Positions 1 through 8,269 of a stretch of DNA of 34,513 nucleotides are shown here, piece by piece; the first letter of the stretch is position 1, and each line of letters begins with the position of its first letter. The notes under the pieces were generated by a model, which was not told the origin of the DNA, ran no database searches, and saw only the letters and a program-made list of their open reading frames with translations. The translations under genes and the position numbers were made by a program. Source of the DNA: Chloroflexota bacterium (lineage in GTDB: Bacteria > Chloroflexota > Dehalococcoidia > UBA2979); contig VXOS01000091.1 in the NCBI GenBank assembly GCA_009839925.1, positions 1 through 34,513 of the forward strand. Reading direction: 5' to 3'.

Positions 1-56
1 CCCGCGCGGGGGCGCCCCCCCCCCCACGAACCTTCCGCGGGCGGCGAGGGTCCGGT

Positions 57-100
57 GAGCCCCCTCACCCCAACCCTCTCCCCCAGGAGAGGGGGCCGGA
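57..100 (+). repeat. GC-rich intergenic inverted repeat, copy 1
   Basis: A CCCCTCACCCCAACCCTCTC block is followed by a short loop and GGAGAGGG, so it can fold into a hairpin. The same CCCTCACCC...CCCTCTCCC...GGGAGAGGG unit recurs at about 13937-13980 (opposite orientation), 14029-14074 and, truncated, at the right end of the window. The flanks on the left (about 31-56) also resemble those of the right-end copy. It is a dispersed intergenic repeat family with no coding content. Confidence 0.7.
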
Positions 101-162
101 TCGAGGGCGCACGAACCCTCCGAGGGCGGATCCGGCTCCCCTACTCGTTCCGCTCCCCGTAT

Positions 163-168
163 TAGGAT
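163..168 (+). promoter_or_regulatory. Candidate -10 box for leaderless larA-like mRNA
   Basis: TAGGAT fits the TANNNT pattern and ends 6 nt before the ATG at 175. The transcript would therefore start at or beside the start codon. No convincing -35 box is visible 16-18 nt upstream. GGAG at 169-172 lies too close to the ATG for a normal Shine-Dalgarno site. The same spacing is seen before the gene at 5024 and the leader ORF at 19089. Confidence 0.4.
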
Positions 169-174
169 GGAGCC

Positions 175-1473
175 ATGCCGCGCAACATCCGCCTCGCCTA
201 CGGCCGCACGGGCCTCGATGTCGCGTTCCCGGACGCAGCCGAGGTGATCGCGCCGCACGAGCAACCGCCGCTCGCCGATCCGCCTGCCGCCGTTCGCGCG
301 GCGCTGCGCGCTCCGCTCGCCGGGCCGCCGCTCGCCGACCTCGCCGCCCCCGGCCAACGGGTGGCGATCGTGACCTCGGATCTAACGAGGCCGGTACCGA
401 ACGAACTGCTGCTCGACGCGCTGCTGGAGACGCTGCACGCGAGCGGCGTCGCCGTCGAGGACGTGCTGATCATCAACGGCACCGGCATGCACCGCGGCAA
501 CACGCCCGCTGAGCTGGCCGCGATGTACGGCGAGGAGATCGTCCGCCATTACCGCATCGTCAACCATGACTCGCGCGAGACCTCGGCGCTGCGCGAGATC
601 GCCAGCGACCCGCGAGGGGAGCCGGTACTGATCCGCAGCGACTACCTCGATGCCGACCTGCGGATCGTGACCGGCTTCATCGAGCCGCACCTGTTCGCGG
701 GCTACTCGGGCGGCGGCAAGGGCGTGATGCCGGGCATCGCCGGACGCCAGACGGTGATGTCCAACCACTCCGCCTCGATGGTCGGTCACCCCAACGCGAC
801 CTTCGGGATCAGCGAGGGCAACCCGATCTTCGAGGAGATGCGCCGCTTCGCCCTCCTCGCCGGGCCGTGCTTCCTGCTCAATGTGACGATGGACGCCGAG
901 CAGCGGGTGATGGGCGTCTTCGCCGGCGAGCTCGTTGCCGCCCACGACGCCGGGATCGAGCACTGCCGCCGTCAGGCGATCGTCGAGATCGACGAGCCGT
1001 ACGACATCGTCGTGACGAGCAACGGCGGCTACCCCGCCGACCTCGACCTCTACCAGTCGGTCAAGGGCATCGCCGTCGCGGCACGGGCGCTGCGGCCGGG
1101 CGGCCACCTGATCCTCGCCGCCGAGTGCATCGAGGGCGTCGGCCACGGCGAGTACGGAAACCTGCTCGCCAGGCATGGCAGCCACCTCGAACTGCTCGAG
1201 GCGATGCGCGGCGGCGCCTGGACGACGGTCGAGGAGCAGTGGCAGGCGCAACTGCAGGCGCTCGCGCAGGAGCGCGGTACGGTCTGGCTCCACTCCTCGC
1301 TCGACGAGGAGGGCACGCGCGCCACGCACCTGCGCTACTGCGCGGACGTTGGCGAGACGGTCGTGGCGCTCGCCTCGGAGATCGAGGCGCGCGCGGGACG
1401 GCCGGCGAGCATCGGCGTGCTGCCGTACGGGCAGCAGGCTGCGCCGGTGGTACGCGAGCCGGCGCTGGCGTGA
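175..1473 (+). CDS. larA: LarA-family nickel-dependent racemase/epimerase (DUF2088)
   Basis: This 432-residue protein belongs to the lactate racemase LarA family, cytoplasmic enzymes that interconvert 2-hydroxy-acid enantiomers with a nickel-pincer nucleotide cofactor. The key residues are visible: H106 in GTGMHRGN, an NHDS motif near 130, H172 and K182 in the EPHLFAGYSGGGKG segment, and H198 in MSNHSASM. These match the H108, H174, K184 and H200 positions of the Lactobacillus plantarum enzyme in order and almost in number, so cofactor attachment (Lys) and nickel binding (His) look intact. The length is normal for the family. No larB, larC or larE cofactor genes are in the window. Many LarA homologues act on other 2-hydroxy acids, so lactate is not certain as substrate. 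The stop overlaps the next gene by 4 bp (GTGA), implying translational coupling. Confidence 0.85.
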   Translation: MPRNIRLAYGRTGLDVAFPDAAEVIAPHEQPPLADPPAAVRAALRAPLAGPPLADLAAPGQRVAIVTSDLTRPVPNELLLDALLETLHASGVAVEDVLIINGTGMHRGNTPAELAAMYGEEIVRHYRIVNHDSRETSALREIASDPRGEPVLIRSDYLDADLRIVTGFIEPHLFAGYSGGGKGVMPGIAGRQTVMSNHSASMVGHPNATFGISEGNPIFEEMRRFALLAGPCFLLNVTMDAEQRVMGVFAGELVAAHDAGIEHCRRQAIVEIDEPYDIVVTSNGGYPADLDLYQSVKGIAVAARALRPGGHLILAAECIEGVGHGEYGNLLARHGSHLELLEAMRGGAWTTVEEQWQAQLQALAQERGTVWLHSSLDEEGTRATHLRYCADVGETVVALASEIEARAGRPASIGVLPYGQQAAPVVREPALA

Positions 1474-2093
1474 GCGCGCCCGCCACGCAGGCGGAGGTGC
1501 GCCGCGCCCGCGAGGCGGACATCCCGACGGTCTCGCGGATCCTCGCCGCCGCCTTCGACGACGACCCGGTGTTTCGCTGGTTCATCCGCCATGACGAACG
1601 GCACGGCGAGGCGACCGAGCGGCTGCTGCGAGGCGGCGTGGAGCGCGCGGTGCGCGAGCATGGCGAGTGCTACCTCCTCGCGGACGAGCGCGGCGCGGCG
1701 GTGTGGCAGCCTCCCGGTTACAAGGGGCCCCCGCCCTCGCCCGACGATCGCGAACGCCTGGCTGCCGAGATCTGCGACACGCCCGAGGGTCGCCGGCGCT
1801 TCGCGCAGTTCGCGGAGCTGATGGCGGAGCACCACGCCATCGAGCCGCCGAACTTCTACCTCGGCGCGATCGGCGTGCTGCCGGCGGTGCAGCGAGGCGG
1901 CCTCGGCTCGCTGCTGATCCGTGCGGTGCTCGATCGCTGCGACCGCGAGGAGATTCCGGCCTCCTTGATCAGCACGAGGGAGCGCAATCTCCCGCTCTAC
2001 GAGCGGCACGGGTTCGTCGTCAGCACTCGCGTCGAGCTGCCGGACGGCGGCCCCGCGCTGTGGCCGATGTGGCGCGAACCCCGGTCGGAGTAG
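1470..2093 (+). CDS. GNAT-family N-acetyltransferase
   Basis: A 207-residue protein with the GCN5-related acetyltransferase fold. The acetyl-CoA motif A is clear near residues 129-140 (GVLPAVQRGGLGSLL, matching V-x-x-x-x-Q/R-x-x-G-x-G). The C-terminal NLPLYERHGFVV segment is the typical motif B that closes the domain. The GTG start at 1470 is chosen because it overlaps the upstream stop (GTGA) and gives a standard N-terminus (RRAREADIPTVSRIL). The substrate cannot be read from the sequence. Coupling to the LarA-like gene suggests a shared small-molecule pathway or simply co-transcription. It converges with the minus-strand MBL gene only 4 nt away. Confidence 0.85.
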   Translation: MSAPATQAEVRRAREADIPTVSRILAAAFDDDPVFRWFIRHDERHGEATERLLRGGVERAVREHGECYLLADERGAAVWQPPGYKGPPPSPDDRERLAAEICDTPEGRRRFAQFAELMAEHHAIEPPNFYLGAIGVLPAVQRGGLGSLLIRAVLDRCDREEIPASLISTRERNLPLYERHGFVVSTRVELPDGGPALWPMWREPRSE

Positions 2094-2097
2094 CCCG

Positions 2098-2955
2098 CTA
2101 GCCGCGCTCCTCGATCAGCTCCCACTTGTAGCCGCCCTCGACCTCGCGGATGCAGCCGAGCGAGAGGATCGGGAAGTGGCCGCTGGTCACGATCGCGTCC
2201 TTCTCGACAGCCAGCCGGGCGATCTTGCCGCGCGTGCGGGTTGACTCGGCCGGGTCGAGGTCCACCTGCGGGATCCAGTCGTGGTGCTCGAGGTGCGTCG
2301 GGTGGTGCGCGGCGTCGCCGAGCAGCAGCAGGTTCGTACCCTGCGAGGCGGCGAGGACGGTGCAGTGGCCGGGCGTGTGGCCCGGCGCGGGGACCATCGT
2401 GAGCGCCTCGCTCACCGCGTACTCGCCCTCGGTGGGTTCGACGCGTCCGGCCGCGATGACGGGGTTGATGCGGCGGCGCACGTTCTCCGCCATCGGATTG
2501 TCGTCGGAGACGCTGCTCGTCCAGTAGTTCAGCTCGTTCTGATGCACGTAGAAGGTCGCGTTGGGAAACATCAGCCGGTCGTCCTCGTTGTCGTGGATGT
2601 TCCAGCCGACGTGGTCGCCGTGCAGGTGTGTGTGGATCACGCGGTCGATCTCCTCGAGCCGCACGCCGACGTCGGCGATCCGCTCGGGCAGCTCGCCGCC
2701 GCCGGGGATGCCCATCGCGAGGGCGGGCACGCCGTAGCCGGTGTCGATCAGCGTGATGTGGCCGTCGCCGCGGATCAGGAACGAGCCGAAGTTGAAGGGC
2801 ACGGGGTCTTCGGGGTCCGTGATGCCGATCGCGCTCGTCCAGGCAGCCGGATCGACATCGCGGAAGAAGCCGCCGAGGGCGCGATCCGGCGCGCCGTCGC
2901 TGAGCGCCGCGATCTCGAGTCCGCCGATAGTGAAACTGTCGCTGAGTCTGGGCAT
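2098..2955 (-). CDS. MBL-fold metallo-hydrolase
   Basis: A 285-residue metallo-beta-lactamase-fold hydrolase. The metal ligands are all visible: H110-x-H112-x-D114-H115 in the HTHLHGDH motif, H193 in the APGHTPGH motif, D214 in LLLGDAA and H260 in TSGHFP. An IDTGYG strand precedes the motif, as in lactonase- and hydrolase-type MBL proteins. There is no signal peptide, so it is likely cytoplasmic. An ATG at 3063 in the same frame would add 36 arginine-rich residues. The ATG at 2955 is preferred because it follows a purine-rich GGGGAGGG Shine-Dalgarno region and begins directly with the fold (MPRLSDSFTIGGLEI). It is transcribed divergently from ilvE. The substrate is unknown; quorum-lactone or thioester hydrolysis are possibilities only. 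Confidence 0.85.
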   Translation of the reverse strand: MPRLSDSFTIGGLEIAALSDGAPDRALGGFFRDVDPAAWTSAIGITDPEDPVPFNFGSFLIRGDGHITLIDTGYGVPALAMGIPGGGELPERIADVGVRLEEIDRVIHTHLHGDHVGWNIHDNEDDRLMFPNATFYVHQNELNYWTSSVSDDNPMAENVRRRINPVIAAGRVEPTEGEYAVSEALTMVPAPGHTPGHCTVLAASQGTNLLLLGDAAHHPTHLEHHDWIPQVDLDPAESTRTRGKIARLAVEKDAIVTSGHFPILSLGCIREVEGGYKWELIEERG

Positions 2956-3038
2956 CGCCCCGCCCTCCCCTCTACGCCCTGCGCGCCTCGTGACGCGCGT
3001 CGGGGGGCGAGCATAGCGCGCCCGGCGAGCGATGGCGG

Positions 3039-3068
3039 TTGCCGCTCGATCCACGCGGCCCATATCAT
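3039..3068 (+). promoter_or_regulatory. Candidate sigma70-type promoter for ilvE
   Basis: TTGCCG (3039-3044) and TATCAT (3063-3068) are separated by 18 nt. They match the -35 consensus at 4/6 and the -10 consensus at 5/6 positions. Transcription would begin near 3075, leaving a leader of about 28 nt with a GGAG Shine-Dalgarno site at 3092-3095, 7 nt before the ilvE ATG. Confidence 0.5.
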
Positions 3069-3102
3069 CGCCCTACATCGCGGCGACGGCTGGAGCACAC
3101 GA

Positions 3103-4041
3103 ATGTCGATACCGATGGCGTACATGCGCGGCGAGTTCATGCCGCTTGCGGACGCGAAGATCGGCATCATGACCCACGCCTTCAACTACGGCACGGCCGT
3201 CTTCGAGGGCATCCGCGGCAACTGGAACGGCGACCAGGGCGAGCTCTACCTCTTCCGCGTGCGCGAGCACGTCGAGCGCCTGCGCCAGAGCGCGAAGATC
3301 ATGCGCATGGAGCTGAAGGCGAGCGACGACGAGCTGGTCGGCCAGATCCACGAGCTGGCCGTGCGCAGCGAGTTCCGCGAGGACGTCTACGTTCGCCCCA
3401 TCGTCTACAAGTCGTCCGAGGTGCTGGGCGTGCGCATGCACGACCTGCAGGACGACTACCTGCTTTTCCTCGCGCCGTTCGGCGCCTATCTGGACCCGGA
3501 GGCGGGGGCGCGCTGCATGACCTCGTCGTGGCGGCGCGTCGACGACACCTCGATTCCGGCGCGGGCGAAGGTGAACGGGCTCTACGTCAACAACGCGATG
3601 GCCAAGACGGAGGCGCAGCTCTCCGGGTTCGATGAGGGCATCCTGCTCAACCAGGACGGCCACGTCTCCGAGGGCTCCGGAGAGAACATCGCGATCCTGC
3701 GGCGCGGCCGGATCATCACCCCGCCGCCGCAAGACAACATCCTTGAGGGCATCACGCTGGAGACCGCGCTGCGAATCGCGCGCGAGGAGCTTGGCCTTGA
3801 GGTCGAGGAGCGCACGATCGACCGCTCCGAGCTCTACATCGCCGACGAGGTGTTCATGACCGGCACCGCCGCGCACGTCACGCCGGTGGTCGAGGTCGAC
3901 CGCGTGCCGGTCGGCGACGGGCGGCCGGGGCCGGTGACGATGCAGCTGCAGAACCGCTACTTCCAGGCGATCACGGGCCGCCTCCCCCAGTACGCCGAGT
4001 GGCTTACGCCCGTCTACTCCGGCGCCGCGGTCGGCGCATGA
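3103..4041 (+). CDS. ilvE: Branched-chain amino acid aminotransferase (class IV)
   Basis: A 312-residue fold-type IV PLP aminotransferase catalysing the last step of Leu, Ile and Val synthesis (transamination of the 2-oxo acids with glutamate). Family hallmarks: THAFNYGTAVFEGIRG near 24-39, the Schiff-base lysine K156 in IPARAKVNGLYVN, and the PLP-phosphate EGSGEN motif at 190-195. The FMTGTAAHVTPV segment is typical of IlvE rather than D-amino-acid transaminase. The length is normal. The ATG at 3103 has a GGAG Shine-Dalgarno site 7 nt upstream; an ATG at 3115 is an alternative. The gene lies about 5.5 kb before the ilv-leu cluster under its own promoter. No attenuator-like leader ORF is seen here, unlike ilvB, leuA and cimA. 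Confidence 0.95.
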   Translation: MSIPMAYMRGEFMPLADAKIGIMTHAFNYGTAVFEGIRGNWNGDQGELYLFRVREHVERLRQSAKIMRMELKASDDELVGQIHELAVRSEFREDVYVRPIVYKSSEVLGVRMHDLQDDYLLFLAPFGAYLDPEAGARCMTSSWRRVDDTSIPARAKVNGLYVNNAMAKTEAQLSGFDEGILLNQDGHVSEGSGENIAILRRGRIITPPPQDNILEGITLETALRIAREELGLEVEERTIDRSELYIADEVFMTGTAAHVTPVVEVDRVPVGDGRPGPVTMQLQNRYFQAITGRLPQYAEWLTPVYSGAAVGA

Positions 4042-4091
4042 CGGCGCCGCGTCCGCGCTGAGACTCGCGGCGAACCGGCTCGGCCGCTTCG

Positions 4092-4976
4092 ATGCAGTAC
4101 CGACCCGCCCGCACTTCCGGCCTGGTCGTGGGCAGCGTGCTCACCGGCTGGGCCTTCGCCGTCGCGCTGCTGCTGTTCGCGATCGGGGTGGGCCGGGAGC
4201 TTGGGTTCGAGGGCTGGCTCGCCTACAGCGCCTCGCTGCTGGCGGCCTCGATCGCGGCGCTGTTCGGCTTCTGGACCTGGGCGCTGTGGACGCTCGCCTA
4301 CGGCCTGGACCGCAACGCGCTGCTGATCCGCTGGGGCTGGACGCAGCAGGTGATCCCGCTCGGCTCGATCGAGCGGCTCGTGCCGGCCGACGCTATCGGG
4401 CTCGCAGAGGCCCGAGGCGTCTCCTGGTGGGGCAACCAGATCGGGCGGGCGACCGTCGAGCCGATCGGCCCGGTGCTGTGCTACGCCACCGATAGCGTCC
4501 CGGAGCAGACGGTGTACGTGGTCACGCCGGGGCAGACGTACGCCCTGACCATCGCCGACCCGCAGGACTTCGCGAGGCAGGTGCTGATCCGGCAGGAACT
4601 CGGCCCGACCGCCCGGTTGGAGCACGAGGCGCGCCGCGGCGGGCCGCGGCCGCTGCGCATGAACGACCGCGTCGCGCTGCTGATCGCCGGCCTCGGCGTG
4701 CTCGGCGGCGCCGCCGTCTGGCTGCAGATCGCGCTCCGCCACGGCGCCGTCCCGGCGGTGGCGCCGCTGCACCTCACGGCCGCCGAGGCCGCGGAGTTCG
4801 TCGCGCGCCCCGCGCTGATCGAGATGGGGAGCGCCGCGACCGTGATCCTGATCGCCGGGCTGGTGATCGGGCTGCTCGTGCATGCTCGCGAGCGCATCGC
4901 CGGGCGTCTGGTCTTCGCCGCGGCGGCCGTGGTGCAGGCGATCTTCCTCGCCGCGACCGCGATCGCCATCGGCTGA
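4092..4976 (+). CDS. Membrane protein with possible PH-like domain, unknown function
   Basis: A 294-residue integral membrane protein. Hydrophobic segments lie at about 10-32 and 42-68, then 195-215, 250-270 and 275-293. Between them is a soluble region (about 70-190) that reads like a bacterial pleckstrin-homology/DUF-type beta domain: GLDRNALLIRWGWTQQVIPLGSIERL, then strands ending YVVTPGQTYALTIADPQDF. That layout resembles bacterial PH-domain membrane proteins, but I cannot assign a named family with confidence. It begins 50 nt after ilvE and may be co-transcribed with it; no strong Shine-Dalgarno site precedes the ATG. No enzymatic motif is visible. Confidence 0.7.
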   Translation: MQYRPARTSGLVVGSVLTGWAFAVALLLFAIGVGRELGFEGWLAYSASLLAASIAALFGFWTWALWTLAYGLDRNALLIRWGWTQQVIPLGSIERLVPADAIGLAEARGVSWWGNQIGRATVEPIGPVLCYATDSVPEQTVYVVTPGQTYALTIADPQDFARQVLIRQELGPTARLEHEARRGGPRPLRMNDRVALLIAGLGVLGGAAVWLQIALRHGAVPAVAPLHLTAAEAAEFVARPALIEMGSAATVILIAGLVIGLLVHARERIAGRLVFAAAAVVQAIFLAATAIAIG

Positions 4977-4988
4977 GCCGGCGCGAGC

Positions 4989-5017
4989 CTGACCGCAACG
5001 CCAGCCGGGAGTAGCAT
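4989..5017 (+). promoter_or_regulatory. Candidate promoter giving a leaderless mRNA
   Basis: CTGACC (4989-4994, 4/6 to TTGACA) is followed after 17 nt by TAGCAT (5012-5017, TANNNT). Only 6 nt separate the -10 box from the GTG start at 5024, and no Shine-Dalgarno sequence is present. A transcript starting 6-7 nt after the -10 would begin at the start codon. Confidence 0.5.
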
Positions 5018-5023
5018 CCGCGC

Positions 5024-6214
5024 GTGGACGTCGAGGCGATCGTGGTCGGAGCCGGCCCGGCCGGCAGTACGGCAGCGCGCGAGCTGGCGGTGCGCGGCGT
5101 CGACACGCTGCTGCTCGATCGCGCGCGCTTTCCGCGCGACAAGCCGTGCGGCGGCGGCGTCACGGTACGCTGCGACGCGCTCCTGCCCTTCTCGCTCGAC
5201 CCCGTCGTCGAGGACGTCATCCATGGCGCGGTGATCCAGATGCGCCACGGCCGTCGCGTCTCGCTGCGCCACGACGAGCCGCTGACCTACATCACCCAGC
5301 GCAGCCGCCTCGACCACTTCCTCGTCGAACGAGCGCAGGAGGCGGGCGCCGAGTTCCGCGACGGTCAGCGCGTGCGCCAGGTCACGCGCCTCGGGGCCGG
5401 CGGCTACGAGGTTGCCGTCGGCAACGGCGCCGCGCCGGACGTGCACCGCGCGCGCGTCGTGATCGGCGCGGACGGCGCGAACGGCGTCGTCGGCTCCTCC
5501 CTCGGCTACGAACACGCCGAGGAGAGTGGCGTGGGCCTCGAGGGCAACGTCCCCTGCCCCGACGGGCCGCCGGAGTGGCTGCGCGGCAACGTGGTGCTGC
5601 AGCTCGGCGCCATGACCGGCGGCTACGGCTGGCTGTTCCCCAAGGAGGACCACGTCAACGTCGGCGTCGGCTGCTGGAAGGCCGCCGCCGGCGACCTGCG
5701 CCCGCAGCTCCACGCGCTCTGCCGCGACTACGGCATCGAGCCGGATCGCCTTGAGTCGCTGCGCGGCCACCACCTGCCGATGCGCCGCCACGGCAGCGCG
5801 CTCGCCGCCGACGGGTCGGCGCTGATCGGCGACGCGGCGGGCCTGATCGACCCGCTTTCCGGCGAGGGCATCCTCGCCGCGATCTCCTCGGGCGCGGCGG
5901 TCGCGCCGGTGGCGCACGACTACCTGCGAGGCGAGCGCGACTCGCTGCGCGACTACCAGGAGTTGATGGAGCGCGACCTGCTGCCCGAGATCGCGATCTC
6001 GAAGGGGCTGATGGAGGTGTTCTACCTCTACCCGCCGCCGTTCATCTGGGCGTTGCAGCGCTCGAGCCGGGTCTGGAACCACTGCGCGAAGCTGATCCGC
6101 GGCGACGAGACGTACGCCGACGTGGTGCGTACCGGCGGCCCCTTTGCCCACATCGTGCACCCCCTCGGCGCCCTCGCCCGCTCGATCACGCGGCGGCGCT
6201 ACGGGCGGCCGTAG
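5024..6214 (+). CDS. Geranylgeranyl reductase family FAD-dependent oxidoreductase
   Basis: A 396-residue flavoprotein of the geranylgeranyl reductase group, enzymes that saturate isoprenoid chains of lipids, quinones or chlorophyll precursors. Motifs: the FAD dinucleotide-binding GAGPAGS at 9-15, the family-specific DKPCGGGVT with C42 at 39-47, ADGANGVVG near 150-157, and GDAAGLIDPLSGEGI at 269-283, which closes the FAD site. The length is typical. No photosynthesis genes are present, so a role in menaquinone or membrane isoprenoid saturation is more likely than chlorophyll synthesis (inference). It starts with GTG 6 nt after a TAGCAT box, suggesting leaderless translation. It lies 47 nt downstream of the membrane protein gene and has its own promoter candidate. 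Confidence 0.85.
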   Translation: MDVEAIVVGAGPAGSTAARELAVRGVDTLLLDRARFPRDKPCGGGVTVRCDALLPFSLDPVVEDVIHGAVIQMRHGRRVSLRHDEPLTYITQRSRLDHFLVERAQEAGAEFRDGQRVRQVTRLGAGGYEVAVGNGAAPDVHRARVVIGADGANGVVGSSLGYEHAEESGVGLEGNVPCPDGPPEWLRGNVVLQLGAMTGGYGWLFPKEDHVNVGVGCWKAAAGDLRPQLHALCRDYGIEPDRLESLRGHHLPMRRHGSALAADGSALIGDAAGLIDPLSGEGILAAISSGAAVAPVAHDYLRGERDSLRDYQELMERDLLPEIAISKGLMEVFYLYPPPFIWALQRSSRVWNHCAKLIRGDETYADVVRTGGPFAHIVHPLGALARSITRRRYGRP

Positions 6215-6226
6215 GGGGGTGGGCGC

Positions 6227-8269
6227 TCAGCGGCGGATGGTGAACCAGTAGGGCTCGGACCAGCCCGTCCAGCCTGCCGCCTGCTGCTCTCCGATGCGGA
6301 TGTTGTGTCGGCCGAGCGTGAGGCCCCTCAGGTCGAGGTCAGCCCAGGCAACCCCCTGCCTGCCGTCGACGCTGATCTGCAGGTTGTCCCCGTCAACGAA
6401 GCCGTCCGCCCAGATCCTATGCACCCCACCCCGCGTGACGGGCGCCGCATGACACTCATCGGAGGATGCTGCAGCGCCGGGATTGTCGCAGAACGCGATG
6501 ACCTCCAGCGGTGCGGCGCCGGTGATGGTGAACGCGTACGGCTCGGACCAGCCCGTCCAACCGGCAGCTTGCTGCTCGCTGGCGCGGATTGTGTGGAAGC
6601 CGGGAGTAAGGAGGCGTAGGCCCAGGTCGTTCCACGCGACAGGGGCGTTCCCGTCGACGCTGTAGCGGACGTTATCCCAGTCCGCGACACCGAGAGTCCA
6701 AGTCACCGGGTAGTTCTCGGCGAGGACGCCGCCCGATCCGGCGGCGAAGCAGTCGGCGCTCGTGGCGTAGTCGGCCCAGTCGCCGTTGCAGATGGCACTG
6801 ATCTCAAGGGGGGCAGCGCGGCTGATCGTGAACGAATAGGGCGCGGACCACCCAGTCCAGCCCCCGGCCCGCAGTTCATTGACCTGTACCGTGTGCCGGC
6901 CACGACCGAGGTCGCGCAACCACAGGTGGTCGCGCGCCTCGCCGCCGTCGATACTGTAGCGGAGGTTGTCCGCGTTCTCGAAACCACTCACGAAGATAAA
7001 CGGTTGCCCGCTGTGCATGCCCCTGGCGCCGGCGGCACGGCATGTGTCGGATGTCGAGTTGTCTTTGCGATTGCAGACTGCGGTGATCTCTAGTGCCATG
7101 GATGTGGGTGCGGTCGGAGCGGTCGCGGTGATCGGGCTTCGAGCATGGTGCGTCGACGAGCGCAAACTGCTGAGTTGGGCGACGACTGTCTCGGCAGCCA
7201 CGCCGAAATAGATGCCCTCCACTGGGCGGCCTGTCCGCGTGGTGTCGTATCCGAACGTGGCGACGCCAATAATCGCGCCGCAGTTGTCGACGATCGGTCC
7301 GCCGCTGTTGCCAAAGTTCACTGCGGCATCGGTTTGGACGACGGTGCCGGCTCGTCCGGGGTAGTGCGTCGAGAACGGGGCGTGCTTCGACACGACCCCG
7401 CGAAACACCGCTGGTGTGCGCTCAACCCACGCGGGGAAGCCGACGACCCTAAGGTCCGACCCCAGCGAGGGCCGAGCGCCGACGAAGGTGAGGGCGGACA
7501 CTGAGGTCGGCGGACGCGCGCTGAGCAGCGCGAGGTCGTAGTTCGGCAGGCTGCCCGCGACGGTGGCAGTCAGCTGCGTACTGCCATGCACGAGCGCGGC
7601 TCTGGATACCGTGTCCACCACGTGGTGGTTCGTGATCCACTCGCCGTTCCCGATGTAGAAGGCTGTGCCGTTACTGGTCGCGGTCTGGACTTGGAAGGTC
7701 GCAGCGGTCACGCGATCGACGTGATCCGAGAAAATGCAAGCGCTAGTTGGCGCCGCCGTCGACATGCCGCCCAGCGAGAGGCTCACCGTCAGTGGCGAAC
7801 TTGCCAGCCAGCGCCCGACCCTCGGGTTGGCAGGGAAGAAGCGCAAGCGCGGCAGCCGCCGCGCCGCCCAAGACCCGTCCGATTCGCGCTCCTGTAGCGC
7901 AAACTCCATGCGCCCGTCGGAGAGCAATTGCGCAGCGACCCTGACCTCCAGGCCGGAGTCGCCCGCCGCTGTTGTCATGCTGTGCGAAGCGAACTCGATG
8001 GTGAGCGGCGTGCTGCCGAGCCATCGTCCGACACGCGTGCCCGCAGGGAAGAAGCGCCCGCGGGGCAGCCGACGCTCGCCCCACGACCCGTCGGCCTGGC
8101 GCTCCTGGAGAGCGAACTCCGTGTTCCCGTTGGCGAGCCGTTGGGCGGCTACACGCACTTCGATCGCGCTCTCCTGGCCGTGGGCGGCCGGGGCGGCGGC
8201 GAGCAGCAGGGCGAGTAGGGCTGCTGCTGCCAGGGCGAGCGTGGCCGAGCGCAGTGTTGCGCCTCTCAT
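6227..8269 (-). CDS. Secreted trypsin-like (S1C) serine protease with N- and C-terminal repeats
   Basis: A 680-residue exported protein. Residues 1-31 form a signal peptide (basic start, long Leu/Ala core, cleavage near AAHG-QE). Two near-identical modules follow (about 36-92 and 108-164), each carrying EVRVAAQ, EFALQER, DGSW, RRLP and RFFP elements and ending VGRWL..SPLT. A trypsin-like domain (about 180-370) has an intact triad: H216 in TNHHVVD, D245 in NYDLALL and S322 in GNSGGP. Three C-terminal repeats of about 90 residues (392-483, 488-583, 588-678) each end GGWTGWS.PY.FTI or AGWTGWSEPY.FTI. Paired cysteines occur in the repeats. Both repeat types look like beta-rich adhesion or substrate-binding modules. 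The start codon overlaps the stop of the HicB-like gene upstream (ATGA), so the two are translationally coupled. The target is unknown. Confidence 0.85.
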   Translation of the reverse strand: MRGATLRSATLALAAAALLALLLAAAPAAHGQESAIEVRVAAQRLANGNTEFALQERQADGSWGERRLPRGRFFPAGTRVGRWLGSTPLTIEFASHSMTTAAGDSGLEVRVAAQLLSDGRMEFALQERESDGSWAARRLPRLRFFPANPRVGRWLASSPLTVSLSLGGMSTAAPTSACIFSDHVDRVTAATFQVQTATSNGTAFYIGNGEWITNHHVVDTVSRAALVHGSTQLTATVAGSLPNYDLALLSARPPTSVSALTFVGARPSLGSDLRVVGFPAWVERTPAVFRGVVSKHAPFSTHYPGRAGTVVQTDAAVNFGNSGGPIVDNCGAIIGVATFGYDTTRTGRPVEGIYFGVAAETVVAQLSSLRSSTHHARSPITATAPTAPTSMALEITAVCNRKDNSTSDTCRAAGARGMHSGQPFIFVSGFENADNLRYSIDGGEARDHLWLRDLGRGRHTVQVNELRAGGWTGWSAPYSFTISRAAPLEISAICNGDWADYATSADCFAAGSGGVLAENYPVTWTLGVADWDNVRYSVDGNAPVAWNDLGLRLLTPGFHTIRASEQQAAGWTGWSEPYAFTITGAAPLEVIAFCDNPGAAASSDECHAAPVTRGGVHRIWADGFVDGDNLQISVDGRQGVAWADLDLRGLTLGRHNIRIGEQQAAGWTGWSEPYWFTIRR

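Noticed and set aside
2281-3102. N-terminal extension of ilvE
   Set aside because: It is antisense to the MBL hydrolase; the family N-terminus and ribosome site place the start at 3103.
3032-3178. Possible leader ORF upstream of ilvE (MAVAARSTRPIS...)
   Set aside because: It has only a few scattered branched-chain codons, overlaps well into ilvE and has no associated hairpin, so it does not resemble the three leaders proposed elsewhere.
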